This document shows positions 16,067 through 27,467 of a stretch of 64,000 bases of DNA, piece after piece. The stretch lies in the NCBI RefSeq assembly GCF_000425025.1, contig NZ_AUKZ01000003.1:1-64000 (forward strand), given 5' to 3'. Numbering within the stretch: position 1 is the first letter of the stretch; each line of letters starts with the position of its first letter. The stretch comes from Streptococcus castoreus DSM 17536. Its GTDB lineage: Bacteria; Bacillota; Bacilli; Lactobacillales; Streptococcaceae. The position numbers and the translations under genes are program-made. A model generated the notes under the pieces. The model worked only from the letters and a program-made list of their open reading frames with translations. It made no database searches and was not told the origin of the DNA.

Positions 16067-18367
16067 ATGTTGAAATGGAACAAAATTCAAAAAGGCAAAA
16101 ATAATCAGGGGTTGGATCCCTTCGACTTGGGACCGGTTTTTTTGCGTACGCTAAAACTAATGTCTAACTTTTTTTACGTTGTCATCTTCCTTTTTGGGAT
16201 GATGGGAGTTGGGATGGCTTTGGGCTATTTAGCTAGTCAAGTTGACTCGGTTAAGGTACCAAGTAAGGAAAGTTTAATCAAACAGGTTGAGTCATTAACT
16301 ATGATTTCTCAAATGACCTACTCCGATAATAGTTTAATTTCAAGCCTTGATACCGATTTGCTTAGAAAGCCCATCGCGAATGATGCCATTTCAGAGAATG
16401 TCAAAAAAGCCATTGTGTCAACAGAAGATGAACATTTTCAAGAACATAAGGGAGTTGTTCCTAAAGCTATTTTTCGTGCAACCTTAGCTTCTGTTTTAGG
16501 TTTTGGAGAGTCAAGTGGTGGATCGACTCTAACTCAACAGCTAGTTAAGCAACAGGTTTTAGGTGATGATCCAACTTTCAGACGAAAATCTAAGGAAATC
16601 ATTTATGCGCTTGCCTTGGAGCGATACATGACCAAAGATGATATTCTTTCAAATTACCTGAATGTCTCTCCCTTTGGTCGTAATAATAAGGGACAAAATA
16701 TCGCTGGGATAGAAGAAGCTGCACGTGGTATCTTTGGAGTTTCTGCTAAGGATTTAACGATTCCTCAGGCGGCATTCTTGGCAGGGCTTCCACAGAGTCC
16801 AATCGTTTATTCTCCTTACCTATCAACTGGACAATTAAAGTCTGAGAAGGACTTGGCTTTTGGGATCAAGCGTCAGCAAAATGTCCTTTACAATATGTAC
16901 CGAACAGGTGTGCTCACCAAAAAAGAATACGATGCTTATAAGGCATATCCCATCAGAAAAGATTTTATTCAACCCGAAAGTGTTACAGTAAATACGCACG
17001 ATTATCTCTATTATACGGTTTTGGCAGATGCTAAAAAAGCCATGTATAGTTATCTGATTAAAAGGGATAAGGTATCTAGTCGTGACTTAAAAAATGATGA
17101 AACAAAAGCTGCTTATGAGGAAAGAGCTTTAACAGAACTCCAGCAAGGGGGTTACACCATTACAACAACTATCAATAAACCGATTTATAATGCGATGCAA
17201 AATGCGGCTGCTCAATTTGGTGGCTTATTAGACGATGGCACCGGTACTGTGCAAATGGGAAATGTGCTGACTGATAATGCAACAGGAGCTGTCTTGGGAT
17301 TTGTTGGTGGAAGAGATTATAACCTTAATCAAAATAACCATGCTTTTAATACCGTACGTTCCCCAGGGTCTAGTATTAAACCTATCATTGCTTACGGACC
17401 TGCCATTGATCAAGGATTAATGGGAAGTGCTAGTGTTCTTTCAAATTATCCGACAACCTATTCTAGTGGACAAAAAATCATGCATGTTGATAGTGAGGGA
17501 ACAGCGATGATGTCTTTGCAAGAAGCTCTCAATGTGTCTTGGAATATTCCTGCTTTTTGGACACAAAAATTGCTTCGTGAAAAAGGGGTTAATGTTGAAA
17601 ACTATATGACTAAAATGGGTTATCGTATTGCTGATTATTCTATTGAAAGTCTACCACTTGGCGGAGGAATTGAAACATCTGTTGGGCAACAAACTAATGC
17701 TTATCAGATGATAGCTAACAATGGTCTCTATCAAAAACAGTACATTGTAGACAAAATTACTGCTAGCGACGGAACAGTAATCTATAAGCATGAAAGCAAA
17801 CCTGTTCGTGTTTTTTCAGCACCAACGGCCACAATCATGCAAGAGTTATTAAGAGGTCCAATCACATCTGGGGCTACAACAACATTCAAAAGTCGTTTGG
17901 CGGCTATTAATCCGAGCTTAGCAAATGCGGATTGGATTGGAAAAACAGGGACGGCTGAAAATTATTCAGATGTTTGGCTCATGCTCGCCACACCAAAAGT
18001 AACTCTAGGTGGCTGGGCAGGGCATGATAACAATGCTTCGCTAGCACCGTTAACAGGCTATAATAACAATTCCAATTATCTAGCACATCTTGCCAACGCC
18101 ATTAATCAAGCAGCTCCAAATATTTTTGGAACGGGTCAACGATTTGGACTTGATCCTGCTGTTGTTAAAGCCTCGGTTCTGAAATCGACCGGTTTACAGC
18201 CAGGTGCAGTTTCTATAAATGGGCAATCTTTCATGGTAAATGGTGAAATGACAACTAGTCTTTGGGCTCAAAAAGGACCAGGGACCATGACTTACAAATT
18301 TGCGATTGGCGGGACAGATGCAGATTATCAAAAAGCTTGGGCAGGTTTTGGAATCAAGAAAAATTAA
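16067..18367 (+). CDS. pbp1B: Class A penicillin-binding protein 1B
   Basis: A 766-residue bifunctional peptidoglycan synthase. It has a cytoplasmic N terminus, one membrane anchor (residues ~33-55, VVIFLFGMMGVGMALGYLAS), a glycosyltransferase domain with EDEHFQEHKG and GGSTLTQQLVKQ motifs, and a transpeptidase domain with SxxK in SPGSSIKPI, SxN in NVSWN and KTG in GKTGTAENYS. It polymerises and cross-links cell wall at the outer membrane face. It is a single-gene unit between tyrS and rpoB, ending before the rpoB promoter. Confidence 0.96.
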   Translation: MLKWNKIQKGKNNQGLDPFDLGPVFLRTLKLMSNFFYVVIFLFGMMGVGMALGYLASQVDSVKVPSKESLIKQVESLTMISQMTYSDNSLISSLDTDLLRKPIANDAISENVKKAIVSTEDEHFQEHKGVVPKAIFRATLASVLGFGESSGGSTLTQQLVKQQVLGDDPTFRRKSKEIIYALALERYMTKDDILSNYLNVSPFGRNNKGQNIAGIEEAARGIFGVSAKDLTIPQAAFLAGLPQSPIVYSPYLSTGQLKSEKDLAFGIKRQQNVLYNMYRTGVLTKKEYDAYKAYPIRKDFIQPESVTVNTHDYLYYTVLADAKKAMYSYLIKRDKVSSRDLKNDETKAAYEERALTELQQGGYTITTTINKPIYNAMQNAAAQFGGLLDDGTGTVQMGNVLTDNATGAVLGFVGGRDYNLNQNNHAFNTVRSPGSSIKPIIAYGPAIDQGLMGSASVLSNYPTTYSSGQKIMHVDSEGTAMMSLQEALNVSWNIPAFWTQKLLREKGVNVENYMTKMGYRIADYSIESLPLGGGIETSVGQQTNAYQMIANNGLYQKQYIVDKITASDGTVIYKHESKPVRVFSAPTATIMQELLRGPITSGATTTFKSRLAAINPSLANADWIGKTGTAENYSDVWLMLATPKVTLGGWAGHDNNASLAPLTGYNNNSNYLAHLANAINQAAPNIFGTGQRFGLDPAVVKASVLKSTGLQPGAVSINGQSFMVNGEMTTSLWAQKGPGTMTYKFAIGGTDADYQKAWAGFGIKKN

Positions 18368-18368
18368 C

Positions 18369-18397
18369 TTGTCTTTAACGAAAAAATAGTGTACAAT
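18369..18397 (+). promoter_or_regulatory. Predicted rpoBC promoter
   Basis: TTGTCT at 18369-18374, a 17-base spacer and TACAAT at 18392-18397. It begins two bases after the pbp1B stop and lies upstream of a strong terminator-like hairpin, giving rpoB a ~230-base leader. Confidence 0.6.
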
Positions 18398-18447
18398 GTT
18401 TATTAACTATTTGTCGTCTAATCTAGTTGAAATATTGTCCAACTAGG

Positions 18448-18497
18448 GAGAACAGCAGTTAAATCACACTGATGAAGTCAGATTTAGCTGCTCTTTT
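18448..18497 (+). terminator. Terminator or attenuator in the rpoB leader
   Basis: A 12-bp stem with one G-U pair (18454-18465 with 18481-18492), with extra pairing inside its loop, is followed by CTTTTTG. It ends pbp1B read-through. Because a good promoter lies upstream at 18369-18397, it would also act on the rpoBC transcript or yield a ~90-base RNA. Confidence 0.7.
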
Positions 18498-18631
18498 TGT
18501 GCCTATTTTTAGGAGGGAAAGAATTCTTAATCCATATTTAAAGATTCTAAAAATTCACATCGAGGACAAATGATAACATAGTTGCAATTTGCTCAAAAAG
18601 CAAAGCTTAAAAAGAAGAAGGAGTTAAAAAC

Positions 18632-21600
18632 TTGGCAGGACATGAAGTTCGATACGGGAAACACCGTACACGTCGTAGCTTTTCAAGAATCAAAGAAGTT
18701 CTTGATTTACCAAATTTGATTGAAATTCAAACTGACTCATTCCAAGATTTCCTAGATACAGGTTTGAAAGAAGTCTTTGAAGATGTACTTCCAATTTCAA
18801 ACTTTACAGATACTATGGAACTTGAATTTGTTGGTTATGAATTCAAAGAGCCTAAATATACCCTTGAAGAAGCGCGTATCCATGATGCAAGTTACTCTGC
18901 ACCAATTTTTGTAACATTCCGCTTGGTGAATAAAGAAACGGGTGAGATCAAAACACAAGAAGTCTTTTTTGGTGATTTTCCAATCATGACTGAAATGGGA
19001 ACCTTCATTATCAACGGTGGGGAACGGATCATTGTTTCCCAGTTGGTTCGCTCTCCCGGAGTTTATTTCAATGATAAGGTTGATAAAAATGGTAAGGTAG
19101 GTTATGGATCAACTGTTATTCCTAACCGAGGTGCTTGGCTAGAGCTTGAAACGGATTCAAAGGATATTGCCTACACTCGTATTGACCGTACACGTAAAAT
19201 TCCATTCACAACCCTGGTTCGTGCTCTTGGATTCTCAGGTGACGATGAAATTGTAGATATTTTTGGAGATAGTGATCTTGTTCGTAATACCATCGAAAAA
19301 GATATTCACAAAAATCCAAGCGATTCTCGTACAGACGAAGCGCTTAAAGAGATTTATGAGCGTTTAAGACCAGGTGAACCTAAAACGGCTGATAGTTCGC
19401 GTAGTCTTTTGGTTGCTCGTTTCTTTGATGCACGTCGCTACGACCTAGCTGCTGTAGGGCGCTACAAAGTTAATAAAAAATTAAACATCAAGACGCGTCT
19501 CTTAAACCAAATTATTGCCGAAAACCTTGTCGATGCTGAGACAGGCGAGATCTTGGTTGAAGCAGGAACTGAGATGACACGTAGTGTGATCGAATCTATT
19601 GAAGAACACCTTGACGGTGATTTGAATAAATTTGTGTACACGCCAAATGATTATGCAGTGCTTACAGAACCAGTTGTTCTTCAAAAATTCAAGGTTGTGT
19701 CTCCAATTGATCCTGATCGCGTGGTAACCATTGTTGGTAATGCGAATCCAGATGATAAAGTTCGTGCGTTGACACCGGCAGATATTTTAGCAGAGATGTC
19801 ATACTTCCTTAACCTTTCAGAAGGTCTTGGAAAAGTTGATGATATTGATCACTTAGGTAATCGTCGTATTCGTGCTGTTGGTGAATTGCTTGCCAATCAA
19901 TTCCGTATTGGTCTTGCGCGTATGGAACGTAATGTGCGTGAGCGGATGTCTGTTCAAGATAATGACGTCTTGACACCACAACAAATCATTAATATTCGTC
20001 CTGTAACAGCAGCTGTTAAAGAATTCTTTGGGTCATCACAGTTGTCACAGTTCATGGATCAACATAACCCATTGTCTGAGCTTTCTCACAAACGTCGTTT
20101 ATCAGCCTTAGGACCTGGCGGTTTGACGCGTGACCGTGCTGGATATGAAGTTCGTGACGTGCATTATACTCACTACGGTCGCATGTGTCCGATTGAAACA
20201 CCTGAAGGTCCAAATATCGGTTTGATTAACAACTTGTCTTCATTTGGGCATCTTAATAAATATGGTTTTATCCAGACACCATATCGTAGAGTTGATCGTG
20301 TAATTGGTAGAGTTACAAACGAGATTGTTTGGTTGACCGCTGATGAGGAAGACGAGTACACTGTTGCACAAGCAAATTCTAAACTGAATAAAGACGGCAC
20401 ATTTGCCGAAGAAATCGTTATGGGGCGTCATCAGGGGAATAACCAAGAATTCTCTTCAAGTATTGTTGATTTTGTTGATGTTTCTCCAAAGCAGGTAGTT
20501 GCTGTGGCGACAGCATGTATTCCTTTCTTAGAAAACGATGACTCCAACCGTGCTCTTATGGGTGCCAACATGCAACGCCAAGCCGTGCCATTGATTGATC
20601 CTAAAGCACCATTTGTTGGTACTGGTATGGAATACCAAGCTGCTCACGATTCTGGTGCCGCAGTTATTGCTAAGCACGATGGTAAAGTCGTCTTTTCAGA
20701 TGCTGAAAAAGTTGAAGTACGTTGTAAAAATGGTTCGCTTGATGTTTACCACATCACAAAATTCCGCCGTTCAAACTCAGGAACTGCTTATAATCAACGA
20801 ACTCTTGTTAAAGTGGGTGACCTTGTTGAAAAAGGGGACTTTATTGCTGATGGTCCATCTATGGAAAGCGGTGAAATGGCACTTGGACAAAACCCAGTCG
20901 TTGCCTACATGACTTGGGAAGGTTATAACTTCGAGGATGCTGTTATCATGAGTGAACGTCTTGTGAAAGAAGATGTTTATACTTCTGTTCACTTGGAAGA
21001 ATTTGAATCAGAGACACGTGATACAAAGCTTGGACCTGAGGAAATTACGCGTGAGGTGCCAAACGTTGGTGAAGAAGCCCTCAAAGACCTTGATGGTATG
21101 GGAATTATCCGTATTGGTGCGGAGGTTAAGGAAGGCGATATTCTTGTTGGGAAAGTGACTCCTAAAGGGGAAAAAGATCTCTCTGCTGAAGAACGTCTTT
21201 TGCATGCTATTTTTGGCGATAAATCACGTGAAGTGCGTGATACCTCACTTCGTGTACCTCATGGTGGTGATGGTATCGTTCGTGATGTGAAAATCTTTAC
21301 CCGTGCTAATGGAGATGAATTACAATCAGGCGTTAACATGCTTGTGCGAGTATATATTGCTCAAAAACGTAAAATCAAGGTCGGAGATAAAATGGCGGGT
21401 CGTCACGGGAACAAGGGTGTCGTTTCGCGTATTGTTCCTGTGGAAGACATGCCATACTTACCAGACGGAACTCCTGTTGACATTATGTTGAATCCTCTTG
21501 GGGTGCCCTCACGGATGAATATCGGTCAGGTTATGGAACTTCACTTGGGTATGGCTGCTCGTAACTTGGGCATCCATATTGCGACACCAGTCTTTGACGG

Positions 21601-22198
21601 GGCGAGTTCTGAAGATCTTTGGGAAACTGTTCGTGAAGCTGGCATGGACTCAGATGCCAAAACAGTTCTTTACGACGGTCGTACTGGTGAACCATTTGAC
21701 AACCGTGTGTCGGTTGGTGTTATGTATATGATTAAACTCCACCACATGGTTGATGATAAACTCCATGCCCGTTCAGTAGGACCATATTCACTCGTTACTC
21801 AACAACCACTTGGTGGTAAAGCACAATTTGGTGGGCAACGTTTCGGTGAGATGGAGGTTTGGGCACTTGAGGCATATGGTGCATCAAATGTTCTCCAAGA
21901 AATCTTGACTTATAAGTCAGATGATGTCACTGGACGTTTGAAAGCTTATGAAGCGATTACCAAAGGGAAGCCAATTCCAAAACCAGGTGTTCCAGAATCC
22001 TTCCGCGTTCTTGTCAAAGAATTGCAATCACTTGGTCTTGACATGCGTGTCCTTGACGAAGATGACAATGAAGTCGAACTTCGTGACCTTGATGAGGGTG
22101 AGGACGATGATGTGATGCACGTTGACGATCTTGAAAAAGCGCGTGAAAAACAAGTTCAAGAAACTCAAGAGGTTTTTGAATTAACTGAAGAAAAATAA
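18632..22198 (+). CDS. rpoB: RNA polymerase beta subunit
   Basis: A 1188-residue catalytic subunit of RNA polymerase. Starts with TTG at 18632, preceded by AAGGAG; the protein begins [18 protein letters not shown]. Conserved beta segments include the rifampicin region [20 protein letters not shown] (wild-type-like residues in the cluster) and [17 protein letters not shown]. The acidic C-terminal tail is usual for streptococci. Transcribed with rpoC 96 bases downstream. Confidence 0.98.
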   Translation: MAGHEVRYGKHRTRRSFSRIKEVLDLPNLIEIQTDSFQDFLDTGLKEVFEDVLPISNFTDTMELEFVGYEFKEPKYTLEEARIHDASYSAPIFVTFRLVNKETGEIKTQEVFFGDFPIMTEMGTFIINGGERIIVSQLVRSPGVYFNDKVDKNGKVGYGSTVIPNRGAWLELETDSKDIAYTRIDRTRKIPFTTLVRALGFSGDDEIVDIFGDSDLVRNTIEKDIHKNPSDSRTDEALKEIYERLRPGEPKTADSSRSLLVARFFDARRYDLAAVGRYKVNKKLNIKTRLLNQIIAENLVDAETGEILVEAGTEMTRSVIESIEEHLDGDLNKFVYTPNDYAVLTEPVVLQKFKVVSPIDPDRVVTIVGNANPDDKVRALTPADILAEMSYFLNLSEGLGKVDDIDHLGNRRIRAVGELLANQFRIGLARMERNVRERMSVQDNDVLTPQQIINIRPVTAAVKEFFGSSQLSQFMDQHNPLSELSHKRRLSALGPGGLTRDRAGYEVRDVHYTHYGRMCPIETPEGPNIGLINNLSSFGHLNKYGFIQTPYRRVDRVIGRVTNEIVWLTADEEDEYTVAQANSKLNKDGTFAEEIVMGRHQGNNQEFSSSIVDFVDVSPKQVVAVATACIPFLENDDSNRALMGANMQRQAVPLIDPKAPFVGTGMEYQAAHDSGAAVIAKHDGKVVFSDAEKVEVRCKNGSLDVYHITKFRRSNSGTAYNQRTLVKVGDLVEKGDFIADGPSMESGEMALGQNPVVAYMTWEGYNFEDAVIMSERLVKEDVYTSVHLEEFESETRDTKLGPEEITREVPNVGEEALKDLDGMGIIRIGAEVKEGDILVGKVTPKGEKDLSAEERLLHAIFGDKSREVRDTSLRVPHGGDGIVRDVKIFTRANGDELQSGVNMLVRVYIAQKRKIKVGDKMAGRHGNKGVVSRIVPVEDMPYLPDGTPVDIMLNPLGVPSRMNIGQVMELHLGMAARNLGIHIATPVFDGASSEDLWETVREAGMDSDAKTVLYDGRTGEPFDNRVSVGVMYMIKLHHMVDDKLHARSVGPYSLVTQQPLGGKAQFGGQRFGEMEVWALEAYGASNVLQEILTYKSDDVTGRLKAYEAITKGKPIPKPGVPESFRVLVKELQSLGLDMRVLDEDDNEVELRDLDEGEDDDVMHVDDLEKAREKQVQETQEVFELTEEK

Positions 22199-22294
22199 GT
22201 AATCAATTCTTATTAAATCATTATTTACTGGTTTAGGGCAGGGTGAACCTGCTCTAATATTAGTAAAGTCATCAAAGGCAGAAAGGTAAAACTA

Positions 22295-25200
22295 GTGGTT
22301 GACGTAAATCGTTTTAAAAGTATGCAAATCACATTAGCCTCGCCAAGTAAAGTCCGCTCATGGTCTTATGGTGAAGTTAAAAAACCTGAAACAATCAACT
22401 ACCGTACATTAAAGCCAGAACGTGAAGGGCTTTTTGACGAAGTTATTTTTGGTCCGACAAAAGATTGGGAATGTGCGTGTGGGAAATACAAACGTATCCG
22501 TTATAAAGGTATCGTGTGTGACCGTTGTGGTGTTGAAGTCACTCGTGCTAAAGTTCGTCGTGAACGTATGGGTCACATTGAATTGAAAGCTCCGGTATCA
22601 CATATCTGGTACTTCAAAGGCATTCCATCTCGTATGGGATTGACACTTGATATGAGCCCACGCTCTCTGGAAGAAGTCATTTATTTTGCGGCTTATGTGG
22701 TCATTGACCCAATGGATACACCGCTTGAACCAAAATCATTATTAACGGAACGCGAATACCGTGAAAAAATCCAAGAATATGGTTATGGCTCATTTGTTGC
22801 GAAAATGGGTGCTGAAGCGATTCAGGATCTCTTGAAACGCGTTGATTTGGTTGCTGAAATTGCTGAATTGAAAGAGGAATTGAAATCTGCTTCAGGGCAA
22901 AAACGGATTAAAGCAGTTCGTCGTTTGGACGTGCTAGATGCTTTTCATAAATCGGGTAATAAACCAGAATGGATGGTCCTAAATATCTTGCCAGTTATTC
23001 CACCGGATCTTCGTCCGATGGTTCAATTAGATGGTGGTCGTTTTGCAGCATCAGATTTGAATGACTTGTATCGTCGTGTGATTAATCGTAACAATCGCTT
23101 GGCTCGTTTGTTGGAACTAAATGCACCAGGCATCATCGTTCAAAACGAAAAACGGATGCTTCAAGAAGCGGTTGATGCACTGATTGATAATGGTCGTCGT
23201 GGTCGTCCCATTACTGGACCGGGTAGCCGTCCGTTGAAATCTTTGAGCCACATGCTTAAAGGGAAACAAGGACGTTTCCGCCAAAACTTGCTTGGTAAAC
23301 GTGTTGATTTCTCAGGTCGTTCCGTTATCGCTGTTGGTCCAACCCTTAAAATGTACCAATGTGGTGTACCACGTGAAATGGCAATTGAACTCTTTAAACC
23401 ATTTGTGATGCGTGAAATTGTTGCACGTGAGTTTGCTGGTAACGTGAAAGCCGCTAAACGTATGGTTGAACGTGGTGATGAACGTATCTGGGATATTCTA
23501 GAAGATGTGATCAAAGAACACCCAGTTCTCCTTAACCGTGCACCTACCCTTCACCGACTTGGTATTCAAGCTTTTGAGCCAGTTCTTATTGACGGTAAGG
23601 CTCTTCGCTTGCACCCGCTTGTGTGTGAAGCTTATAATGCCGATTTTGACGGGGACCAAATGGCCATCCACGTGCCACTTTCCGAAGAAGCACAAGCTGA
23701 AGCTCGTCTTTTGATGCTTGCGGCAGAACATATCCTTAACCCTAAAGATGGTAAACCTGTGGTTACCCCATCTCAGGATATGGTTTTGGGTAACTATTAT
23801 CTCACTATGGAAGATGCTGGTCGTGAAGGTGAAGGCATGATCTTCAAGGATAAAGATGAAGCTGTGATGGCTTACCGTAATGGGTATGCTCACCTTCATA
23901 GCCGTGTTGGTATCGCTGTTGACAGCATGCCAAATAAACCTTGGAAAGATAGCCAAAAACATAAAATCATGGTGACAACTGTTGGTAAGATTTTGTTTAA
24001 CGACATCATGCCAGAGGACCTTCCTTACCTCCAAGAGCCAAATAATGCAAATTTGACAGAAGGAACACCAGATAAATATTTCCTTGAACCTGGACAGAAA
24101 ATCCAAGAGGTAATTGATCGTTTGGAGATTAACGTGCCCTTCAAGAAGAAAAATCTTGGGAGTATCATTGCTGAAACTTTCAAACGTTTCCGAACGACTG
24201 AAACCTCAGCCTTCCTTGACCGTCTGAAAGATCTTGGTTATTATCATTCAACTCTTGCGGGGTTGACAGTAGGTATCGCTGATATTCCAGTTATTGATAA
24301 CAAGGCAGAAATCATTGATGCTGCTCACCATCGTGTTGAAGAAATTAACAAGGCTTTCCGTCGTGGTTTGATGACTGATGACGATCGTTATGTTGCCGTT
24401 ACAACGACATGGCGTGAAGCTAAGGAAGCTCTTGAAAAACGTCTGATTGAAACACAAGATCCTAAGAACCCAATCGTTATGATGATGGACTCGGGAGCCC
24501 GTGGTAATATCTCTAACTTCTCACAGCTTGCCGGTATGCGTGGGTTGATGGCTGCTCCTAATGGACGTATCATGGAACTTCCTATCTTGTCAAACTTCCG
24601 TGAAGGTTTGAGCGTTTTGGAAATGTTCTTCTCAACCCACGGTGCACGTAAAGGGATGACCGATACGGCCCTTAAAACAGCTGACTCAGGTTATCTGACT
24701 CGTCGTTTGGTTGACGTTGCCCAAGATGTGATTATTCGTGAAGATGATTGTGGTACTGACCGTGGGCTTCTTATTCGTGCAATCACAGATGGAAAAGAAG
24801 TGACAGAAACACTTGAAGAACGTCTTCAAGGTCGTTATACTCGCAAATCAGTCAAACACCCTGAAACTGGTGAAGTCTTGATTGGTGCTGATCAATTAAT
24901 CACTGAAGACATGGCTCGTAAGATTGTTGATGCAGGTGTTGAAGAAGTTACCATCCGTTCAGTATTTACCTGTGCGACTCGTCATGGTGTCTGCCGTCAC
25001 TGTTATGGTATCAACCTTGCAACTGGTGATGCCGTTGAAGTTGGTGAAGCAGTTGGTACCATCGCTGCCCAATCTATCGGTGAACCTGGAACACAGCTTA
25101 CCATGCGTACTTTCCACACGGGTGGTGTAGCCTCAAATACCGACATTACACAAGGTCTTCCTCGTATCCAAGAAATTTTTGAAGCGCGTAATCCTAAAGG

Positions 25201-25945
25201 AGAAGCGGTCATTACTGAGGTGAAAGGTAATGTTGTTGAGATCGAAGAAGATGCGTCAACACGTACTAAGAAAGTTTACGTTCAAGGGAAAACTGGTAAA
25301 GGTGAATATGTGGTGCCATTTACAGCACGTATGAAGGTTGAAGTTGGTGATGAAGTAAACCGTGGAGCTGCTCTTACAGAAGGGTCGATCCAACCTAAAC
25401 ATCTCCTTGAAGTTCGTGATACCTTGTCTGTAGAAACTTACTTGCTTGCAGAAGTGCAAAAGGTTTACCGTAGTCAAGGGGTAGAAATCGGAGATAAACA
25501 CGTTGAGGTAATGGTTCGCCAAATGCTTCGTAAAGTCCGTGTGATGGATCCAGGAGATACGGATCTTCTTCCAGGAACGCTTCTTGATATTGCAGACTTT
25601 ACAGATGCTAACAAAGATATTGTTATCTCTGGTGGGATTCCTGCGACATCACGTCCAGTCCTTATGGGTATCACTAAGGCTTCTCTTGAGACCAATTCAT
25701 TCTTGTCAGCTGCATCCTTCCAAGAAACGACGCGTGTCCTTACAGATGCTGCGATCCGTGGTAAGAAAGACCATCTTCTTGGTCTTAAAGAAAATGTTAT
25801 CATTGGTAAGATCATTCCAGCTGGTACTGGTATGGCACGTTACCGTAATATTGAACCACAAGCCATTAATGAAATTGAAGTCATTGACAATGCAGATGTG
25901 TCAGAAGAAATAGCTCCTGTCACTGAAGCAGAAATAACAATTTAA
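22295..25945 (+). CDS. rpoC: RNA polymerase beta' subunit
   Basis: A 1216-residue subunit, start codon GTG with GAAAGG upstream. It contains the N-terminal zinc ribbon ([20 protein letters not shown]), the catalytic [10 protein letters not shown] motif with three aspartates, the bridge helix/trigger loop region and the second zinc-binding cysteines around [13 protein letters not shown]. It forms the core enzyme active centre with RpoB. Confidence 0.98.
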   Translation: MVDVNRFKSMQITLASPSKVRSWSYGEVKKPETINYRTLKPEREGLFDEVIFGPTKDWECACGKYKRIRYKGIVCDRCGVEVTRAKVRRERMGHIELKAPVSHIWYFKGIPSRMGLTLDMSPRSLEEVIYFAAYVVIDPMDTPLEPKSLLTEREYREKIQEYGYGSFVAKMGAEAIQDLLKRVDLVAEIAELKEELKSASGQKRIKAVRRLDVLDAFHKSGNKPEWMVLNILPVIPPDLRPMVQLDGGRFAASDLNDLYRRVINRNNRLARLLELNAPGIIVQNEKRMLQEAVDALIDNGRRGRPITGPGSRPLKSLSHMLKGKQGRFRQNLLGKRVDFSGRSVIAVGPTLKMYQCGVPREMAIELFKPFVMREIVAREFAGNVKAAKRMVERGDERIWDILEDVIKEHPVLLNRAPTLHRLGIQAFEPVLIDGKALRLHPLVCEAYNADFDGDQMAIHVPLSEEAQAEARLLMLAAEHILNPKDGKPVVTPSQDMVLGNYYLTMEDAGREGEGMIFKDKDEAVMAYRNGYAHLHSRVGIAVDSMPNKPWKDSQKHKIMVTTVGKILFNDIMPEDLPYLQEPNNANLTEGTPDKYFLEPGQKIQEVIDRLEINVPFKKKNLGSIIAETFKRFRTTETSAFLDRLKDLGYYHSTLAGLTVGIADIPVIDNKAEIIDAAHHRVEEINKAFRRGLMTDDDRYVAVTTTWREAKEALEKRLIETQDPKNPIVMMMDSGARGNISNFSQLAGMRGLMAAPNGRIMELPILSNFREGLSVLEMFFSTHGARKGMTDTALKTADSGYLTRRLVDVAQDVIIREDDCGTDRGLLIRAITDGKEVTETLEERLQGRYTRKSVKHPETGEVLIGADQLITEDMARKIVDAGVEEVTIRSVFTCATRHGVCRHCYGINLATGDAVEVGEAVGTIAAQSIGEPGTQLTMRTFHTGGVASNTDITQGLPRIQEIFEARNPKGEAVITEVKGNVVEIEEDASTRTKKVYVQGKTGKGEYVVPFTARMKVEVGDEVNRGAALTEGSIQPKHLLEVRDTLSVETYLLAEVQKVYRSQGVEIGDKHVEVMVRQMLRKVRVMDPGDTDLLPGTLLDIADFTDANKDIVISGGIPATSRPVLMGITKASLETNSFLSAASFQETTRVLTDAAIRGKKDHLLGLKENVIIGKIIPAGTGMARYRNIEPQAINEIEVIDNADVSEEIAPVTEAEITI

Positions 25946-26071
25946 ATACTAAAAGGAGCCTGTATGGCTCCCTTTTTTCATGAAAAAGGGACTGTAGTCT
26001 AACTAGTATGAGCAGATATTTTTCAAAATCCCTATTATTTAGCTATAATAGGCATAAGAGGAATAGGTGTT

Positions 26072-26437
26072 ATGTATCAAGTGATAAAAATGTATGGCGA
26101 TTGGGAGCCTTGGTGGTTTCTAGACGGGTGGCAAGATGACATTGTAGAAGAAAAACAATTCGATAATTGGCAGGAAGCTCTTGCTTATTTTGAGCAAGAA
26201 TGGCAGTGCATGAAACGACAATTTCCAAGCTACCACAGTCAGAAGAGTTTATTAGCAACTTTTTGGGAGAAAAAGGATACGAGATGGTGCGAGGATTGTG
26301 ATGATATGTTACAACAATACCATTCCATTTTATTGCTGAAAAACAGGGACATTATCCCTAGTACGCACTATGTTTCTGATTTTGAACAGCGAAATGACTT
26401 GTCTCAAACCACTTATATCTGTCAATTGAACTTATAA
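26072..26437 (+). CDS. DUF1033 family protein
   Basis: A 121-residue acidic protein rich in Trp and aromatic residues (MYGDWEPWWFLDGW, DTRWCEDCDD). This pattern is the DUF1033 family found in streptococci and lactococci immediately before the competence pilus operon. It lacks signal peptide and membrane segments, so it is cytoplasmic. Function is unknown. A terminator separates it from comYA, so it is not part of the SigX-driven transcript. Confidence 0.85.
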   Translation: MYQVIKMYGDWEPWWFLDGWQDDIVEEKQFDNWQEALAYFEQEWQCMKRQFPSYHSQKSLLATFWEKKDTRWCEDCDDMLQQYHSILLLKNRDIIPSTHYVSDFEQRNDLSQTTYICQLNL

Positions 26438-26461
26438 CCTTTTCCAAAACGAAAAAAGAAG

Positions 26462-26495
26462 AGAGAATGTCACAAAAGTGAGATTCTCTTTTTTG
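26462..26495 (+). terminator. Terminator between DUF1033 gene and comYA
   Basis: A 12-bp stem with one mismatch (26462-26473 with 26478-26489), loop AAAA, and a run of six Ts. It insulates the competence operon from upstream transcription. Confidence 0.85.
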
Positions 26496-26498
26496 ATT

Positions 26499-26506
26499 TA
26501 CGAATA
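26499..26506 (+). promoter_or_regulatory. cin-box (SigX promoter) of comYA
   Basis: TACGAATA at 26499-26506 is an exact match to the streptococcal cin-box/com-box recognised by SigX-containing RNA polymerase. It lies 20 bases before the comYA start. No sigma-A promoter is apparent, so the operon should depend on SigX from 633. Confidence 0.9.
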
Positions 26507-26525
26507 ATTAATTGAGGAGGTCATT

Positions 26526-27467
26526 ATGGTACAAACATTAGCAAAAACAATTCTTAAACAGGCAGAGCAACTTCAGGCTCAAGACATTTATATTTTACCG
26601 AAAACAAACCAGTATGACCTTTTTATGAGAATAGGTGATGAAAGGAGATTGATAGGTGTTTATAGGAGTGATCGGATGGCTCATCTTATTAGTCACTTTA
26701 AATTTGTTGCAGGAATGACTGTTGGAGAAAGACGGCGCTGTCAGCTTGGCTCTTGCGATTATGAACTTGATGAAGATATGTGCCTATCTCTACGTTTATC
26801 TAGCGTTGGAGACTACCGAGGGCAAGAAAGCTTGGTGATTCGCTTGCTCCATCATCAGAAAAAAGAATTGCATTATTGGTTTGATGGCATGACAAAAGTA
26901 GCAAAACAGGTTGGTGGTCGAGGATTATACTTATTTGCGGGACCTGTTGGTTCGGGGAAAACGACCTTGATGCATCAACTGATTGACAATCAGTTTAGAG
27001 AGGCTCAAGTCATTAGTATTGAAGATCCAGTAGAGATAAAAAATGAACAGGCTTTGCAGTTACAGGTCAACAATAGCATTGACATGACCTACGATAATCT
27101 GATTAAGCTATCTCTACGCCATAGACCAGATGTTTTGGTCATTGGTGAAATTCGAGATAGCCAAACAGCGAGGGCGGTGATTAGAGCCAGTTTGACGGGT
27201 GCTATTGTCTTTTCAACCGTCCATGCTAAAAGTATTGCCGGTGTTTATGCCAGATTGTTAGAGTTGGGAGTTACTAGAGCAGAATTGGCAAATTGCTTGG
27301 CAATGATTGCTTATCAACGATTTATTAGTGGAGGAGCTTTAATTGACTATACTAAAAAAGGGTTTGAAACGTATTCGCCAGACCAGTGGAATTGCCAAAT
27401 TGATCAGCTTCTTGCAGCAGGACATATCAGTCCGAAACAAGCAAGGCTTGAAAAAATTATCTCGTAA
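26526..27467 (+). CDS. comYA: Competence pilus assembly ATPase ComYA (ComGA)
   Basis: A 313-residue type II/IV secretion ATPase powering the competence pseudopilus at the membrane. Motifs: Walker A GPVGSGKTTL, the Asp box ISIEDPVE, Walker B VLVIGEIRD and the His box STVHAK. It lacks a large N-terminal domain, as usual for this family. AGGAGG is six bases before the ATG. The next gene begins inside its 3' end. Confidence 0.95.
   Translation: MVQTLAKTILKQAEQLQAQDIYILPKTNQYDLFMRIGDERRLIGVYRSDRMAHLISHFKFVAGMTVGERRRCQLGSCDYELDEDMCLSLRLSSVGDYRGQESLVIRLLHHQKKELHYWFDGMTKVAKQVGGRGLYLFAGPVGSGKTTLMHQLIDNQFREAQVISIEDPVEIKNEQALQLQVNNSIDMTYDNLIKLSLRHRPDVLVIGEIRDSQTARAVIRASLTGAIVFSTVHAKSIAGVYARLLELGVTRAELANCLAMIAYQRFISGGALIDYTKKGFETYSPDQWNCQIDQLLAAGHISPKQARLEKIIS

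Noticed and set aside
23498-24106. 202-codon open frame opposite rpoC
   Set aside because: Long but antisense to a highly conserved gene, with no domain and no ribosome site.
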